From Thalassotalea euphylliae (GTDB lineage Bacteria > Pseudomonadota > Gammaproteobacteria > Enterobacterales > Alteromonadaceae), in the NCBI RefSeq assembly GCF_003390335.1, contig NZ_QUOU01000001.1:3286001-3350000 (forward strand): a DNA stretch of 64,000 nt, written 5' to 3'. Position 1 is the first letter of the stretch, and each line of letters starts with the position of its first letter. The position numbers were made by a program, and so were the translations under genes. This document shows positions 16,671 to 25,894 of this stretch, one piece after another. Under the pieces are notes generated by a model. The model was not told where the DNA came from and searched no databases. It was given only the letters and a program-made list of their open reading frames with translations.

Positions 16671-17864
16671 TTATTCAGGGCTTGCGACAGGATACAACAC
16701 CTGATCGCGATAGCCAGTCACCACAGGTAAATAACCAGACAGCGCTTTATCCAAAATGTCATCACCGGTATCAGCAATTAACGGACGCGCCGCTAAGCTG
16801 GCAAGCTTGGTTTTAGTCGCAACGACAATAATGTTGTCTTTGCCTATCGCCTTAATCACTCGTGGGCTAAGCTGCTGATTCCCACGACCAAAAATATGCC
16901 CTTGACCACCAATGACAGTAATCACTAACTTAATTTGAGTGTCACCTGCGCCATGTGTTTCTTGAATAAGTTTCCACAGCTCCGGTTCAGTAACATCGTT
17001 GGCCAACACTACTTCTTCTTTGACAACATCAACCCCAAGTAAAGTGTTGTCTATGCCCATTTCATCCATAATGGCAGCGGTTGTTGAGCCAGAACCAATA
17101 ATCGCCAAGCAGTCATCAAGTTCATCAATCACATGGGCAGCAATATCTTGCAGTACCAGTTCATCTGATTCTTTCCCACCCGCTTTAACCGCCTGAACAT
17201 AACGCAACTCCATCGGAATTTGCATTTCGCCATAGCGTTTTGCTTTAACAACACCCTCGCGAAATAAGGCTTCGTCGATATCCATCACATCGGCATCAGT
17301 CAAGGTGACAAGCTGATTGGTCACCATCATTTCAACGACACGACCCGCCGCCTTTGGCGTTACCGCATAAACACCAGAGTGTATTTTGCATCCGGCGGGA
17401 ATACCTAACACAGGTGTTTGTGCATTAAGCTCAAGCGCTTGTATTTTATGACAAACATTTCGAGCGGTACCATCACCACCGGCGAACAAGATCACATCAA
17501 CCCCCTGCTTTATTAAGCATTCAACCGCGCGCTCTGTATCCTCGGCGGTGGTTGGGAGCGGGGCTTGATAACTAACGTTGACGGTAAAACCAAGATCGCT
17601 GGCACAGTGCTCGCCCATCTCGCCACTGGCAGTAAAAATTTCAATTTGCTCGCTATAAGGCGTTAACACAGATAACGCTGTCGCCGCTCGTTGATTCGCC
17701 TTGGCCGTTGCCCCTAAAGCTGCTGCCTTATCGGCTACGCCTTCACCGTCACTGCCTTTTAACGCAACACTGCCGCCAATACCGGCGATAGGATTAACAA
17801 TAAAACCTAACTTAAATACCGACTTGCTAATGTTACTAGCTAATTGCTCGTTAACATCGCTCAT
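16671..17864 (-). CDS. ATP-NAD kinase family protein (AcoX-like)
   Basis: 397 aa. The NAD-kinase/diacylglycerol-kinase fold is shown by FIVNPIAGIGGSVALKG (21-37), the nucleotide-binding VDVILFAGGDGTARNV (GGDGT 129-133) and the substrate-loop region GIPAGCKIHSGVYAVTPKAAG. The C-terminal half (IAIIGSGSTTAAIMDEMGI..., VITVIGGQGHIFGRGNQQ) is typical of the AcoX-like branch rather than NadK, which is encoded separately at 31187. Substrate and role are unknown. The start overlaps the epmC stop by ATGA, so the two are translationally coupled, an insertion relative to the E. coli yfcL-yfcM order. Confidence 0.8.
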   Translation of the reverse strand: MSDVNEQLASNISKSVFKLGFIVNPIAGIGGSVALKGSDGEGVADKAAALGATAKANQRAATALSVLTPYSEQIEIFTASGEMGEHCASDLGFTVNVSYQAPLPTTAEDTERAVECLIKQGVDVILFAGGDGTARNVCHKIQALELNAQTPVLGIPAGCKIHSGVYAVTPKAAGRVVEMMVTNQLVTLTDADVMDIDEALFREGVVKAKRYGEMQIPMELRYVQAVKAGGKESDELVLQDIAAHVIDELDDCLAIIGSGSTTAAIMDEMGIDNTLLGVDVVKEEVVLANDVTEPELWKLIQETHGAGDTQIKLVITVIGGQGHIFGRGNQQLSPRVIKAIGKDNIIVVATKTKLASLAARPLIADTGDDILDKALSGYLPVVTGYRDQVLYPVASPE

Positions 17865-18394
17865 GGTGACACCTTGAGAAAGTCTTGCTCATGGTTTGGC
17901 ATCGTCGTTTGATAAAATGCACACAGTGCCGTCATTAGCTGCTGTGCTCGCGTTGGAAAACCATCGCTGAGATAAGTTTTCACTTGCTCAAATACTGAGT
18001 TTTTAAAACCTTGGTAATCAGGCTCTGCGCCATCTAAATTATCAGCCGAAACGCGAAATGTTTTGCCCGCAGCAGCGCACAAGGCCCACTCTACCGCTTG
18101 TGGCTTAATTTCAACTTTTTCAAACGCTTTTTGCTGTGCTTCATCGCGTCCATCAGGTTCATACCAGTAGCCAAAATCTTCGAGCAGGCGGCGCTTAGGG
18201 CCGGCAATACACCAATGTGCAATTTCATGTAGCGCACTCGCATAAAAGCCATGCGCAAAAACAATGCGGTGATAAGCCACGTTATCGTCTGCTGGCAAGT
18301 AAATTGGCTCATCATCGCCTTTTACCAGCTTAGTGTTGAAAGATTCAAAGAAAGTGTTGTTAAAAATTGAAATGATGTCGTCAATTTGGTGCAT
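17861..18394 (-). CDS. epmC: Elongation factor P hydroxylase
   Basis: 177 aa. EpmC (YfcM) hydroxylates the beta-lysylated lysine of elongation factor P. Family pattern: FNNTFFESFNTKLVKGDDEPIYLPADD, then HRIVFAHGFYASALHEIAHWCIAG with the metal-binding-like HEIAH (56-60), RLLEDFGYWYEPDGRDEAQQ and QAVEWALCAAAGKTFRVSADNL. Length is normal. It sits in the conserved fabB-mnmC-yfcL block. The other EF-P modification genes (epmA, epmB, efp) are not in the window. Confidence 0.92.
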   Translation of the reverse strand: MHQIDDIISIFNNTFFESFNTKLVKGDDEPIYLPADDNVAYHRIVFAHGFYASALHEIAHWCIAGPKRRLLEDFGYWYEPDGRDEAQQKAFEKVEIKPQAVEWALCAAAGKTFRVSADNLDGAEPDYQGFKNSVFEQVKTYLSDGFPTRAQQLMTALCAFYQTTMPNHEQDFLKVSP

Positions 18395-18444
18395 TTCGCT
18401 CTATACAAACCATAGGAAGCGGTTAAAAACTGGCGCTATTCTAA

Positions 18445-18476
18445 CGAAAAAAGCCAAGGGGGTTAACCCTTGGCTT
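18445..18476 (-). terminator. Terminator downstream of TonB receptor gene
   Basis: AAGCCAAGGG (18451-18460) pairs with CCCTTGGCTT (18467-18476); on the minus strand it is followed by a run of Ts. It lies 33 bases after the receptor's stop codon. Confidence 0.85.
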
Positions 18477-18508
18477 GCTTTCAGGAAGTAATATTTACGT
18501 GACAGATA

Positions 18509-21376
18509 TTACATTTTGTACGAGAAGGTCATGTGGTAGAAACGACCGATGTTGTCATAAGTCGCAGACGACCCACCAGTACCACGTGTACCACGTGGTA
18601 GTTCTCTATCGAACAAGTTCTCAATACCAAACGAAACACCAACACCATTTTCAAACTCATAACCAACGGTCATGTCTGTTTTGAAGTAAGTGGTAAATGT
18701 TAATAAATCACTTGGGTTAGGGTTACGCTCGAAGTCTTGTGGTGTGTATAGGAACACTTCATCCATGTAACGAGTAGCAGACGTTACTGTCCAATCGCCG
18801 TGTGTGTAGCGCAGGCGAAGTGTGCCTTCCCAATCTGGCGTACCTGCAGTACCTTCATTGTCAATGAACTGCTCAGTATTATCTTGGAATGGGAACTCAC
18901 GGAACTTGATCATGTGTGTACCAAGTAGCGTAGTTGACATCTCACCCCCCATGAAATCGAAGTCGTAACCAATTTCAAAATCAATACCTTCTAGGTCGCG
19001 ACCCGCAACGTTCAACACTGAGTTTTGAATACGTGTAATCTCGTTGTTAGCAGGGTTACGCGTGATCAAGTTACAGAATTGGTTATCAATACCGCTTTCA
19101 CTATCCACACAACGGTCTAAGATTTCTTGTGCATCAATCGTAGAAATTGCATCTTCTAGTTCAATGTTCCAGTAATCAACCGTGATGGATAGGCCTTCAA
19201 CATAATCTGGTTGATATACAATACCTACTGTTGTTGATCGCGAAGTTTCTTCTTGCACATCTTCGTTACCCGACACAACACCAGGTAATGTAGCGTCATC
19301 GTAATCACTATCGAAGTCTGCAGCAACACCTAAGGCAGCACAGTTAGCACGGCGTGTTGCATTGTTGTCAGACAGGTCAAGCTCAGACGATTTACACGGA
19401 TCATCTACGTTGTAGAAAGTTTGGCTTTCAGCACCAAAGATCTCACCAATGTTAGGGGCACGAAGTGCTTCTGATTTAGTCGCACGAACACGCAAACCAT
19501 CAACAATGGTCCAATCTACGCCCAGTTTCCAGCTGGTTGTATCACCAATAGTACTGTAATCAGCAAAGCGAAGAGCCGTTTCAAAGATCACATCTTCTGC
19601 TAAGAACACATCGGTTAATACCGGTACTGATAACTCAAAGTAAGCTTCAGTCACATCAAAGTCACCCTTATCTTCACCTAAGGCGTTAAAGAATGTCCCT
19701 TCTGCGTTGTCATCTTCGATTGACTCACTTTCTTCTTTACGGTATTCAATACCAGTAGCAAAACCAACATCACCCGCTGGTAATTCATAAATTGAACCAT
19801 TGCTGATATTCGCTGTTAATACCGTTTGTTCAATTTCAGACGTACCAACTGAGGTGGTCGTTAAGTAACTTTTTAACTCGTCAGATGCCGTGTTGTAACG
19901 GGTTACATCAAACGGTACACAACCATTTGCACGCGCTTCTTCATCAGCACAAATAATGTTGCCGTTGCCATCATCTACCGCAGCAATTGCATTGTTGTAG
20001 TTGGCAATGATTAAGTTAGCACCATTCACACGTTCGATTTCAGTTTTACCGTAGTTAAATGACACATCGAATGACCAGTCATCACCGAAAACGCCATCTG
20101 TGCCAACAACAAAGCGTGTAGTTTCACGGGTGTTATCTTCGACACGTCGACCAATATCGTCGTGCAAGCGGTTCAGTACAACAAAACCCGAACCCGCATC
20201 AATTTTCTCTTTAATTTCATCGTTAAAGAAAGCATAAGAAGAGTCTAAGAAGGTTGGAATTGAACCACCACCACCAAAGCTAAATGCTGGTTGACCTAAG
20301 CTTTCACCTTCAACACGAACATATTTTGCTTCACCGTAGATACGAATATCGTCAGTAATATCGTAATTAGACTTTACGTTAAAGTTGCTACGTTCGAATT
20401 GCGGTTGAACTTCGCTGTATTTGCCCAGGTTAAAGAAGTCACAGTTATCGCCAGCACAGGATAGGCCATCGGTAATCGTACCAGTATTCACTAATACTAA
20501 ATTGCCGTTGTCATCGAATGTGTAGGGGTTGTCAATAGTGCCAAATGCACCAATAACACCGCGATCACTGATTCCCCAGAAACCTGCATTTTCATAGAAG
20601 ATATCATCTGGAAAAGCTGGGTTATCCACTTCATCTGCTGGCTGGTTAGGGTTAGCAAGCTCACGTGTAGACGTTCTTGTCCAAGGGTTATCTAGCGCAT
20701 TTAATGAGTCTTGAGAAGCGTATTCAAAAGCAAATGCTACATTACCACGGTCATCGTCAAAATTTGTACCGTATGACAGTGTAAATTTATCTGTTGAGTA
20801 GTCTGAGTGCTGCGATTCACCACGAGTATAAGAGGTGTCTAAGCCTTCTACATTATCTTTTAGTACAAAGTTAACTACACCAGTTACCGCGTCAGCACCA
20901 TATACCGCTGATGCGCCGCCTGTGATAATTTCAACACGCTCAACCCAAGCACTTGGAATAGCATTCGTATCAACTGCGGTACCACTTGCAACACTTGATA
21001 CATGGCGTTTGCCATTAACTAGCACAAGTGTACGGTTAGTCCCTAAGTTACGTAAATCAAGCAAGTTTAAACCTGACGTACCAATGAAGCGGCTTGAGTT
21101 TGACAGTGTGTAGGTACTCGCAAGCGCTGGTAAATCATTTAGCGCGTCACCGATGTTTAGCGCACCAGTGTTTACTAGATCGGCGCCTGAAATTACCGTA
21201 ACGGGTGTTGGGGCAACTGCGCCTTCACGCAAAATACGAGAACCGGTAACTTCAATACGCTCAACAGATTCTTCTTCAGCATTATTTTCTTGAGCAAAAA
21301 CTGGTGATGACACTCCTGCCGTTGCACCAACAACTAGCGCCAAGCGAATCGCTTTAGTTAGTTTGTTAGAATACAT
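18509..21376 (-). CDS. TonB-dependent outer-membrane receptor
   Basis: 955 aa from the ATG at 21376 (ribosome site GGGAGAA eight bases upstream; an in-frame ATG six codons earlier lacks one). A signal peptide ends near VSSPVFAQ. The TonB-box region (VERIEVTGSRI) is followed by the plug domain with RTLVLVNGKRHVSS and VERVEIITGGASAVYGADAVTGVVNF, then a 22-strand-type beta barrel. The barrel contains several Cys pairs (for example CAGDNCDFF and CADEEARANGC). The protein ends in FYHMTFSYKM; the last residue is Met rather than the usual aromatic. The subclass is common in Alteromonadales for import of oligosaccharides or peptides. The substrate cannot be named from sequence, and no transport or degradation genes adjoin. 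Confidence 0.93.
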   Translation of the reverse strand: MYSNKLTKAIRLALVVGATAGVSSPVFAQENNAEEESVERIEVTGSRILREGAVAPTPVTVISGADLVNTGALNIGDALNDLPALASTYTLSNSSRFIGTSGLNLLDLRNLGTNRTLVLVNGKRHVSSVASGTAVDTNAIPSAWVERVEIITGGASAVYGADAVTGVVNFVLKDNVEGLDTSYTRGESQHSDYSTDKFTLSYGTNFDDDRGNVAFAFEYASQDSLNALDNPWTRTSTRELANPNQPADEVDNPAFPDDIFYENAGFWGISDRGVIGAFGTIDNPYTFDDNGNLVLVNTGTITDGLSCAGDNCDFFNLGKYSEVQPQFERSNFNVKSNYDITDDIRIYGEAKYVRVEGESLGQPAFSFGGGGSIPTFLDSSYAFFNDEIKEKIDAGSGFVVLNRLHDDIGRRVEDNTRETTRFVVGTDGVFGDDWSFDVSFNYGKTEIERVNGANLIIANYNNAIAAVDDGNGNIICADEEARANGCVPFDVTRYNTASDELKSYLTTTSVGTSEIEQTVLTANISNGSIYELPAGDVGFATGIEYRKEESESIEDDNAEGTFFNALGEDKGDFDVTEAYFELSVPVLTDVFLAEDVIFETALRFADYSTIGDTTSWKLGVDWTIVDGLRVRATKSEALRAPNIGEIFGAESQTFYNVDDPCKSSELDLSDNNATRRANCAALGVAADFDSDYDDATLPGVVSGNEDVQEETSRSTTVGIVYQPDYVEGLSITVDYWNIELEDAISTIDAQEILDRCVDSESGIDNQFCNLITRNPANNEITRIQNSVLNVAGRDLEGIDFEIGYDFDFMGGEMSTTLLGTHMIKFREFPFQDNTEQFIDNEGTAGTPDWEGTLRLRYTHGDWTVTSATRYMDEVFLYTPQDFERNPNPSDLLTFTTYFKTDMTVGYEFENGVGVSFGIENLFDRELPRGTRGTGGSSATYDNIGRFYHMTFSYKM

Positions 21377-21451
21377 GTACTTCTCCCTGGTCACATAAAG
21401 TGAATATCTTTTTTGGAATTTTGAATAATTATATGATTTAGCTATTTTCAG

Positions 21452-21465
21452 ACCGATTGGTCGGT
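21452..21465. promoter_or_regulatory. Dyad operator candidate upstream of TonB receptor
   Basis: ACCGA-TTGG-TCGGT: perfect five-base arms, 76 bases upstream of the receptor start. It resembles TetR-family operators; the cognate regulator is unknown. The rest of 21377-21695 (no gene) holds only this site and the nhaA terminator. Confidence 0.4.
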
Positions 21466-21613
21466 AAGCAGCCGAGGCGTTAAATATATGTTAAAGCTGT
21501 AACAAAGTTCAACAAAAAATTACAAACAAAATAAACAGCGCAAAACACGAACCAACATCGAATAATATTTGAACAACAATGGCTTGGGCAGGTTTTTAGC
21601 GAAGTGAATAAAA

Positions 21614-21676
21614 CGGCAGTTTTTACACTGCCGCCAGAATGTAAACATGGTGTTAACAAAAGGCAAAATTAACACC
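21614..21676 (-). terminator. Terminator region downstream of nhaA
   Basis: CGGCAGT (21614-21620) pairs with ACTGCCG (21627-21633) and is followed on the minus strand by TTTTATT. Nearer the nhaA stop, GGTGTTAA (21649-21656) pairs with TTAACACC (21669-21676) as a second hairpin. Confidence 0.65.
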
Positions 21677-21695
21677 TTAGTAGTGAGACTAAAAG

Positions 21696-22874
21696 TTACG
21701 CCGCTGGAAGACGCTCAACCCCTTTTTTGATGACAAAATAACCTAGCGTACCAGAAATCAATGAGCCGATAATAATCCCCAAACGATCTTGGTAAATTAA
21801 ATTAGCGCCAGTTTGCTCAAACGCTAATGAGCCAATAAACAAGCTCATCGTAAAGCCGACCCCGCATAGCAAAGCCGCACCATATAACAAGGTGAAATTA
21901 GTATTTTCAGGAAGTTTGACTAAGCCGGTTTTGATCGCGACATAGCAAAAGCCAAATACACCTATTTGCTTACCCACTAACAAGCCTAGAATAATACCTA
22001 GCGGCACAGGTGAAAGCACATCGCTTAAACCCACTCCAGATAAATTCACCCCAGCGTTAGCAAAAGCGAAAATAGGCAAAATAATAAAAGCCACCATAGC
22101 GTGTAAGTTATGCTCAAGCGATTTCAGTGGAGATGGCTCACCTTCACGCCCTTTCATTGGAATAAACAATGCCAAGGTTACACCCGCTAAGGTCGCATGT
22201 ACGCCAGATTTTAGTACGGCAACCCACAGCACAATGCCTAAGAATATATAGGGCGCGGTATCCTTAACACCTCGTTTATTCAAAGCAAACAAAATGACGA
22301 GCACCACCGCAGAAACAACAAGTGATGTGATTGACAGTTGATCTGTGTAGAACAATGCAATAACGATTATCGCCCCCAGATCATCAAAGATAGCTAACGA
22401 GGTTAAAAATATTTTTAACTGTAATGGCACTTTGCTGCCGACAATCGCCAATATTCCTAACGCAAACGCAATATCGGTTGCCGTTGGAATAGCCCAGCCA
22501 TTTAACGCTTGCGGGTCTTGATAGTTTAATCCTGCATAAATGAGTGCAGGTACTGCCATACCACCAATTGCACCGACGGCAGGCAAAGCAATTTGACCGG
22601 GCTTTGATAGTTCGCCTTCAAGAAATTCACGCTTTAGCTCAAGGCCAATCAAGAAAAAGAACATTGCCATTAAGCCGTCATTGATCCAAAGTAGCAAAGG
22701 CTTAGCAATTTCAAAGCTGCCAATCGCAACCACTACTGGGATGCTCAGTAGCATGTCGTAATATTGATTTAGTGGTGAGTTGGCGAGAATAATGGCTATA
22801 ACAGCGGCAAACATTAAAATAATACCGCTGGCCGCCTCAAGTTTTAAAAAGTCTTGTATCGCTTTTACTGTCAT
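21696..22874 (-). CDS. nhaA: Na+/H+ antiporter NhaA
   Basis: 392 aa, about 11-12 membrane segments. It exchanges external protons for internal Na+ and suits a marine cell. Family signatures include FLKLEAASGIILMFAAVIAIILANSPL at the N terminus, LMAMFFFLIGLELKREFLEGEL, the ion-binding Asp pair in WAIPTATDIAFALGIL and SLAIFDDLGAIIVIALFYT, and the terminal GFTMSLFIGSLAF. Length is as in E. coli (388). It is divergent from the Lrp-type regulator; a regulatory link is possible but nothing in the sequence proves it. Confidence 0.96.
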   Translation of the reverse strand: MTVKAIQDFLKLEAASGIILMFAAVIAIILANSPLNQYYDMLLSIPVVVAIGSFEIAKPLLLWINDGLMAMFFFLIGLELKREFLEGELSKPGQIALPAVGAIGGMAVPALIYAGLNYQDPQALNGWAIPTATDIAFALGILAIVGSKVPLQLKIFLTSLAIFDDLGAIIVIALFYTDQLSITSLVVSAVVLVILFALNKRGVKDTAPYIFLGIVLWVAVLKSGVHATLAGVTLALFIPMKGREGEPSPLKSLEHNLHAMVAFIILPIFAFANAGVNLSGVGLSDVLSPVPLGIILGLLVGKQIGVFGFCYVAIKTGLVKLPENTNFTLLYGAALLCGVGFTMSLFIGSLAFEQTGANLIYQDRLGIIIGSLISGTLGYFVIKKGVERLPAA

Positions 22875-23097
22875 AGTTTACTTCCCTAATACATTTCAAG
22901 ACATAATATGTCATCAAAAGTTCAATAAGCCAAATATTATTTCAATTATTTTGTATCAACTTAGTTTTAAGTGAGCTATATTCGGAAATATTTATTTTTT
23001 TGGTATTTATTCTAACGCTTCTATAAATCATTAACCATGTCGTTGATGATTTGAATAATGTTGGGTTGCACAATATCTCTAGAGCTTAGGTTACATT

Positions 23098-23571
23098 TTG
23101 AAAAAACTAGATGCTATCGACTTAAAAATATTAACGATTCTGTTCAATAACGCCGACATCACTAATAAAGAGTTAGCGGCGCAAATAGATATTGCGCCAT
23201 CAACTTGCCTAGAGCGAGTAAAAAGGCTTAAACAAGCAGGGGTAATCAAGTGCTCCTATGTCGATATTAACTTCAAAACCATGGGAGGTAATATTGAAGC
23301 GATTGCGGCGATTAAGCTTCAACCGTACTCGGAAGAAATCGTTAACAAACTGCGTGATGACCTACTCTTGCTACCTGAAATTGTCAGCCTGTACCACATG
23401 GGAGGGATGTACGATTATTACATTCACATGTCGGTAAAAGATAGTGAGCACTTACGTAAATTCGTATTTGATGCCATCACCTCACGGGATGAAGTGCAAA
23501 CGGTGGAAACGTCACTCGTATTTGAGCACAGTCGCAGTGGTGTGTTACCAAATTTCACCGATGAAAATTAG
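23098..23571 (+). CDS. Lrp/AsnC-family transcriptional regulator
   Basis: 157 aa. An N-terminal winged HTH (LDAIDLKILTILFNNADITNKELAAQIDIAPSTCLERVKRLKQAGVI) is followed by the RAM/AsnC ligand-binding domain (about 70-150). The start is TTG at 23098; no in-frame ATG precedes the HTH. The likely amino-acid ligand is not readable from sequence. Its terminator hairpin, downstream at 23596-23606 and 24940-24950, is split by an insertion sequence. Confidence 0.9.
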   Translation: MKKLDAIDLKILTILFNNADITNKELAAQIDIAPSTCLERVKRLKQAGVIKCSYVDINFKTMGGNIEAIAAIKLQPYSEEIVNKLRDDLLLLPEIVSLYHMGGMYDYYIHMSVKDSEHLRKFVFDAITSRDEVQTVETSLVFEHSRSGVLPNFTDEN

Positions 23572-23595
23572 ATAAGAGAGAAAATTAGATAAAAG

Positions 23596-23606
23596 AAAGG
23601 CAGGCT
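23596..23606 (+). terminator. Left arm of the lrp terminator, split by IS insertion
   Basis: AAAGGCAGGCT (23596-23606) is complementary (one G-U pair) to AGTCTGCCTTT (24940-24950), which is followed by TT. Removing the IS and one target copy restores an 11-bp stem with a 16-base loop and a T run. The IS therefore landed in the loop. Confidence 0.7.
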
Positions 23607-23612
23607 CGATAT

Positions 23613-24937
23613 ACAAAATAGACCCTGTAACACATTTTGTGTAACTGCCAGTTTTAAATAACATCTTTTAATCGGTCTTCGAATTCGATCATAAATCGAT
23701 TTAAGGCCGATTTCCAATTTCTTATCGGCATCGTCCATTTTTTAGATGCCTGCTCAATAGCTAAGTAAACCACCTTTTTCGCCGAATCGTCATGTGGGAA
23801 CAGCTTACGTTTCTTAATGGCTTTACGTATAACTGAGTTCAGCGATTCAATAGCGTTGGTGGTGTAAATAGCTTTTCTGATATCTTCAGGGTAATTGAAG
23901 ATGGTACTAACGTTTTGCCAGTTATTTCGCCATGAGCGAGAGATATTGGGATATTTACTGTCCCAGCGTTGCTCAAACTGCTCTAAGGCCATTAAGGCTT
24001 CATCTTCAGTTACCGATTGGTATATGCGCTTTAAATCAGCCGTGATGGCTTTGTAGTCTTTCCACGGCACAAACTTCAATGAATTACGCACCATATGAAC
24101 AATACAAAGCTGAATTTGTGTGTCAGGATAAACGGTATTAATTGCATCAGGGAAACCTTTAAGGCCATCGACACAGGCGATAAGGATATCTTTGACGCCA
24201 CGGTTTTGAAGCTCCGTTAATACGTTAAGCCAGAACTTCGCGCCTTCGTTTTCTGATATCCACATACCTAGAAGTTCTTTATGGCCTTCGATATTCACGC
24301 CTAAGGCTAAGTAAATGGCTTTGTTGATGACTTGCTTATCTTGGCGTATTTTTACAACCAAGCAGTCGAGATAGACGATTGGGTAAACAGCATCAAGCGG
24401 CCTGGCTTGCCACTCGACGACTTGAGCGATAACCGCATCAGTCACACGAGAAATCAGTGTTGGTGAAACATCTGCATCGTACATTTCCTTGAATGTGGAC
24501 ACGATTTCACGAGTCGTCATGCCTTTGGAATACAGATATAAAATCTTGTCATCCATTGACGTAAAGCGGGTTTGATTCTTTTTAACCAGTTGAGGCTCAA
24601 AACTAGAATCTCTATCACGAGGTGTATCTAAATCAATCTCGCCATCTTCTGTTCGTATAGTTTTGGGCGAATAGCCATTGCGTGAATTATCGTTGATGGA
24701 TTGCTCATGACGAACATAACCAAGGTGTTCATCCAGCTCCGCATTAAGCGCAGCTTCAACCGTTACCTTGGTAAGCATTTTACGAAAGTTCGTTAAATCT
24801 GCTTCCGTTTTGATGGATTTAGCCGCTTGCTTGGCAAAGACTTCAAGTTCTTTCTTGTTCATAACTACCTATCCTAAACCCTATATGGGTATTAATAATA
24901 GGCAGTTACACAGATTTAGTTACAGAGTCACAAAATA
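23613..24937 (-). mobile_element. Complete IS256-family insertion sequence with 8-bp target duplication
   Basis: The element proper is 23621-24929 (1309 bp). The terminal inverted repeats are 29 bases (23621-23649 and 24901-24929), both beginning GAC(C/T)CTGTAAC and ending TGTGTAACTGCC, with five mismatches. They are flanked by a perfect 8-bp direct repeat, ACAAAATA (23613-23620 and 24930-24937). The intact transposase, matched ends and perfect target duplication show a recent, probably still active insertion. Confidence 0.95.
23654..24862 (-). CDS. IS256-family (mutator-type) transposase
   Basis: 402 aa, full length. The DDE catalytic residues are D166 (IVYLDCLVV), D232 (IACVDGLKGF) and E339 (TNAIESLNS), with the family C/HxxH-like motif LCIVHMVRNSLKFV near 252-265. 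The N-terminal part (LDEHLGYVRHE, GYSPKTIRTEDGEIDL) is typical of IS256 transposases. It fills almost the whole element, leaving 4 and 38 bases to the inverted repeats. No frameshift is seen. Confidence 0.96.
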   Translation of the reverse strand: MNKKELEVFAKQAAKSIKTEADLTNFRKMLTKVTVEAALNAELDEHLGYVRHEQSINDNSRNGYSPKTIRTEDGEIDLDTPRDRDSSFEPQLVKKNQTRFTSMDDKILYLYSKGMTTREIVSTFKEMYDADVSPTLISRVTDAVIAQVVEWQARPLDAVYPIVYLDCLVVKIRQDKQVINKAIYLALGVNIEGHKELLGMWISENEGAKFWLNVLTELQNRGVKDILIACVDGLKGFPDAINTVYPDTQIQLCIVHMVRNSLKFVPWKDYKAITADLKRIYQSVTEDEALMALEQFEQRWDSKYPNISRSWRNNWQNVSTIFNYPEDIRKAIYTTNAIESLNSVIRKAIKKRKLFPHDDSAKKVVYLAIEQASKKWTMPIRNWKSALNRFMIEFEDRLKDVI

Positions 24938-25000
24938 CCAGTCTGCCTTTTTGTTCAGAGCGGCTTGCCGCGCGCTAATGCTTGACCCTAATGCTTAGCC

Positions 25001-25684
25001 CTAATGACCTGCACGCCCCGCAAAATCTTGAGTTTCATAGTAAAGCGGCTTCATCGTGCCACAGTTAATCAGCTTATAAAGAATTTCATTTTCTTTGGCA
25101 ACACTACTTGAGGTTGCAAATTTCGTTGGGCAGCTAGCCTCTATATCAACGTGCAAGATGTGATCATAGCTTGGCGCTTGTTGAATATGGTGAATGTACA
25201 GACGACCACTTTTACTGTTGTATGGTACGGCAGAATATTCTTGAATGTTGCTCGCTGCACTTAATTCTGTAAGCGGTCGCACAAACAGTTGTTCATCAAG
25301 CTCAATCATCATTCCTTCATACACTAAGTCCCCATCACGCTCAAAGTGACCCGTGTAAACATCTGCTTTGAGTACCAATTTCTCACCGCGAATCATGCGC
25401 TGTAAATTAAATTTCTCAGGCTTGATGGTCACCAGTTCGTTGTGTTTGACCAGTTGCGCTAAATTAACGTCTTTAACACTCAGCTTGTAAACAATTTGAT
25501 AGTCATGTGGCTTTTGAAACAGTGGCATATGTGACGCAAATATAGTCGAGTTTTTGTTCATCAGCACCATACCGTGAATCCCCTCATAAGCTGGGTCTAG
25601 TGGCGGTAGTTGCTCTGCTTCATCCTCAGCAAAAGCGATGGAAGTAAATATGAGGAACAGGATTGCTAGAGTCATTTGCGGCAT
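25001..25684 (-). CDS. Exported hypothetical protein
   Basis: 227 aa; not recognised. An N-terminal signal peptide (MTLAILFLIFTSIAFAED, cleavage after AFA) suggests a periplasmic location. The mature part looks beta-rich (YEGIHGMVLMNKNSTIFASHMPLFQKPHDYQIVYKL, KLVLKADVYTGHFERDGDLVYEGMMIEL). It has two cysteines, in IEASCPTKF and KLINCGTMKPL, that could form a disulfide. The stop lies 64 bases beyond the right IS flank, so the IS did not interrupt it. No operon partner is obvious. Confidence 0.6.
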   Translation of the reverse strand: MPQMTLAILFLIFTSIAFAEDEAEQLPPLDPAYEGIHGMVLMNKNSTIFASHMPLFQKPHDYQIVYKLSVKDVNLAQLVKHNELVTIKPEKFNLQRMIRGEKLVLKADVYTGHFERDGDLVYEGMMIELDEQLFVRPLTELSAASNIQEYSAVPYNSKSGRLYIHHIQQAPSYDHILHVDIEASCPTKFATSSSVAKENEILYKLINCGTMKPLYYETQDFAGRAGH

Positions 25685-25894
25685 AGGACATCTCTACTTT
25701 AACCAGCACTTGAAAAAAGTTACGGCGTTGTTAACTAAGTTAGTGCGCTAATTTTACGCGATAGCGCATTTTACTCAACAGCTAACTTGAAAAATGCCGG
25801 AAACCTGCTGTTGTCTTAATCGGCAAATAATGATGCTACGCAAAGCGCTTAAAGCACAAAGAAAAACAAAAGTTTGATGTCAGTCTTTTAAAAT

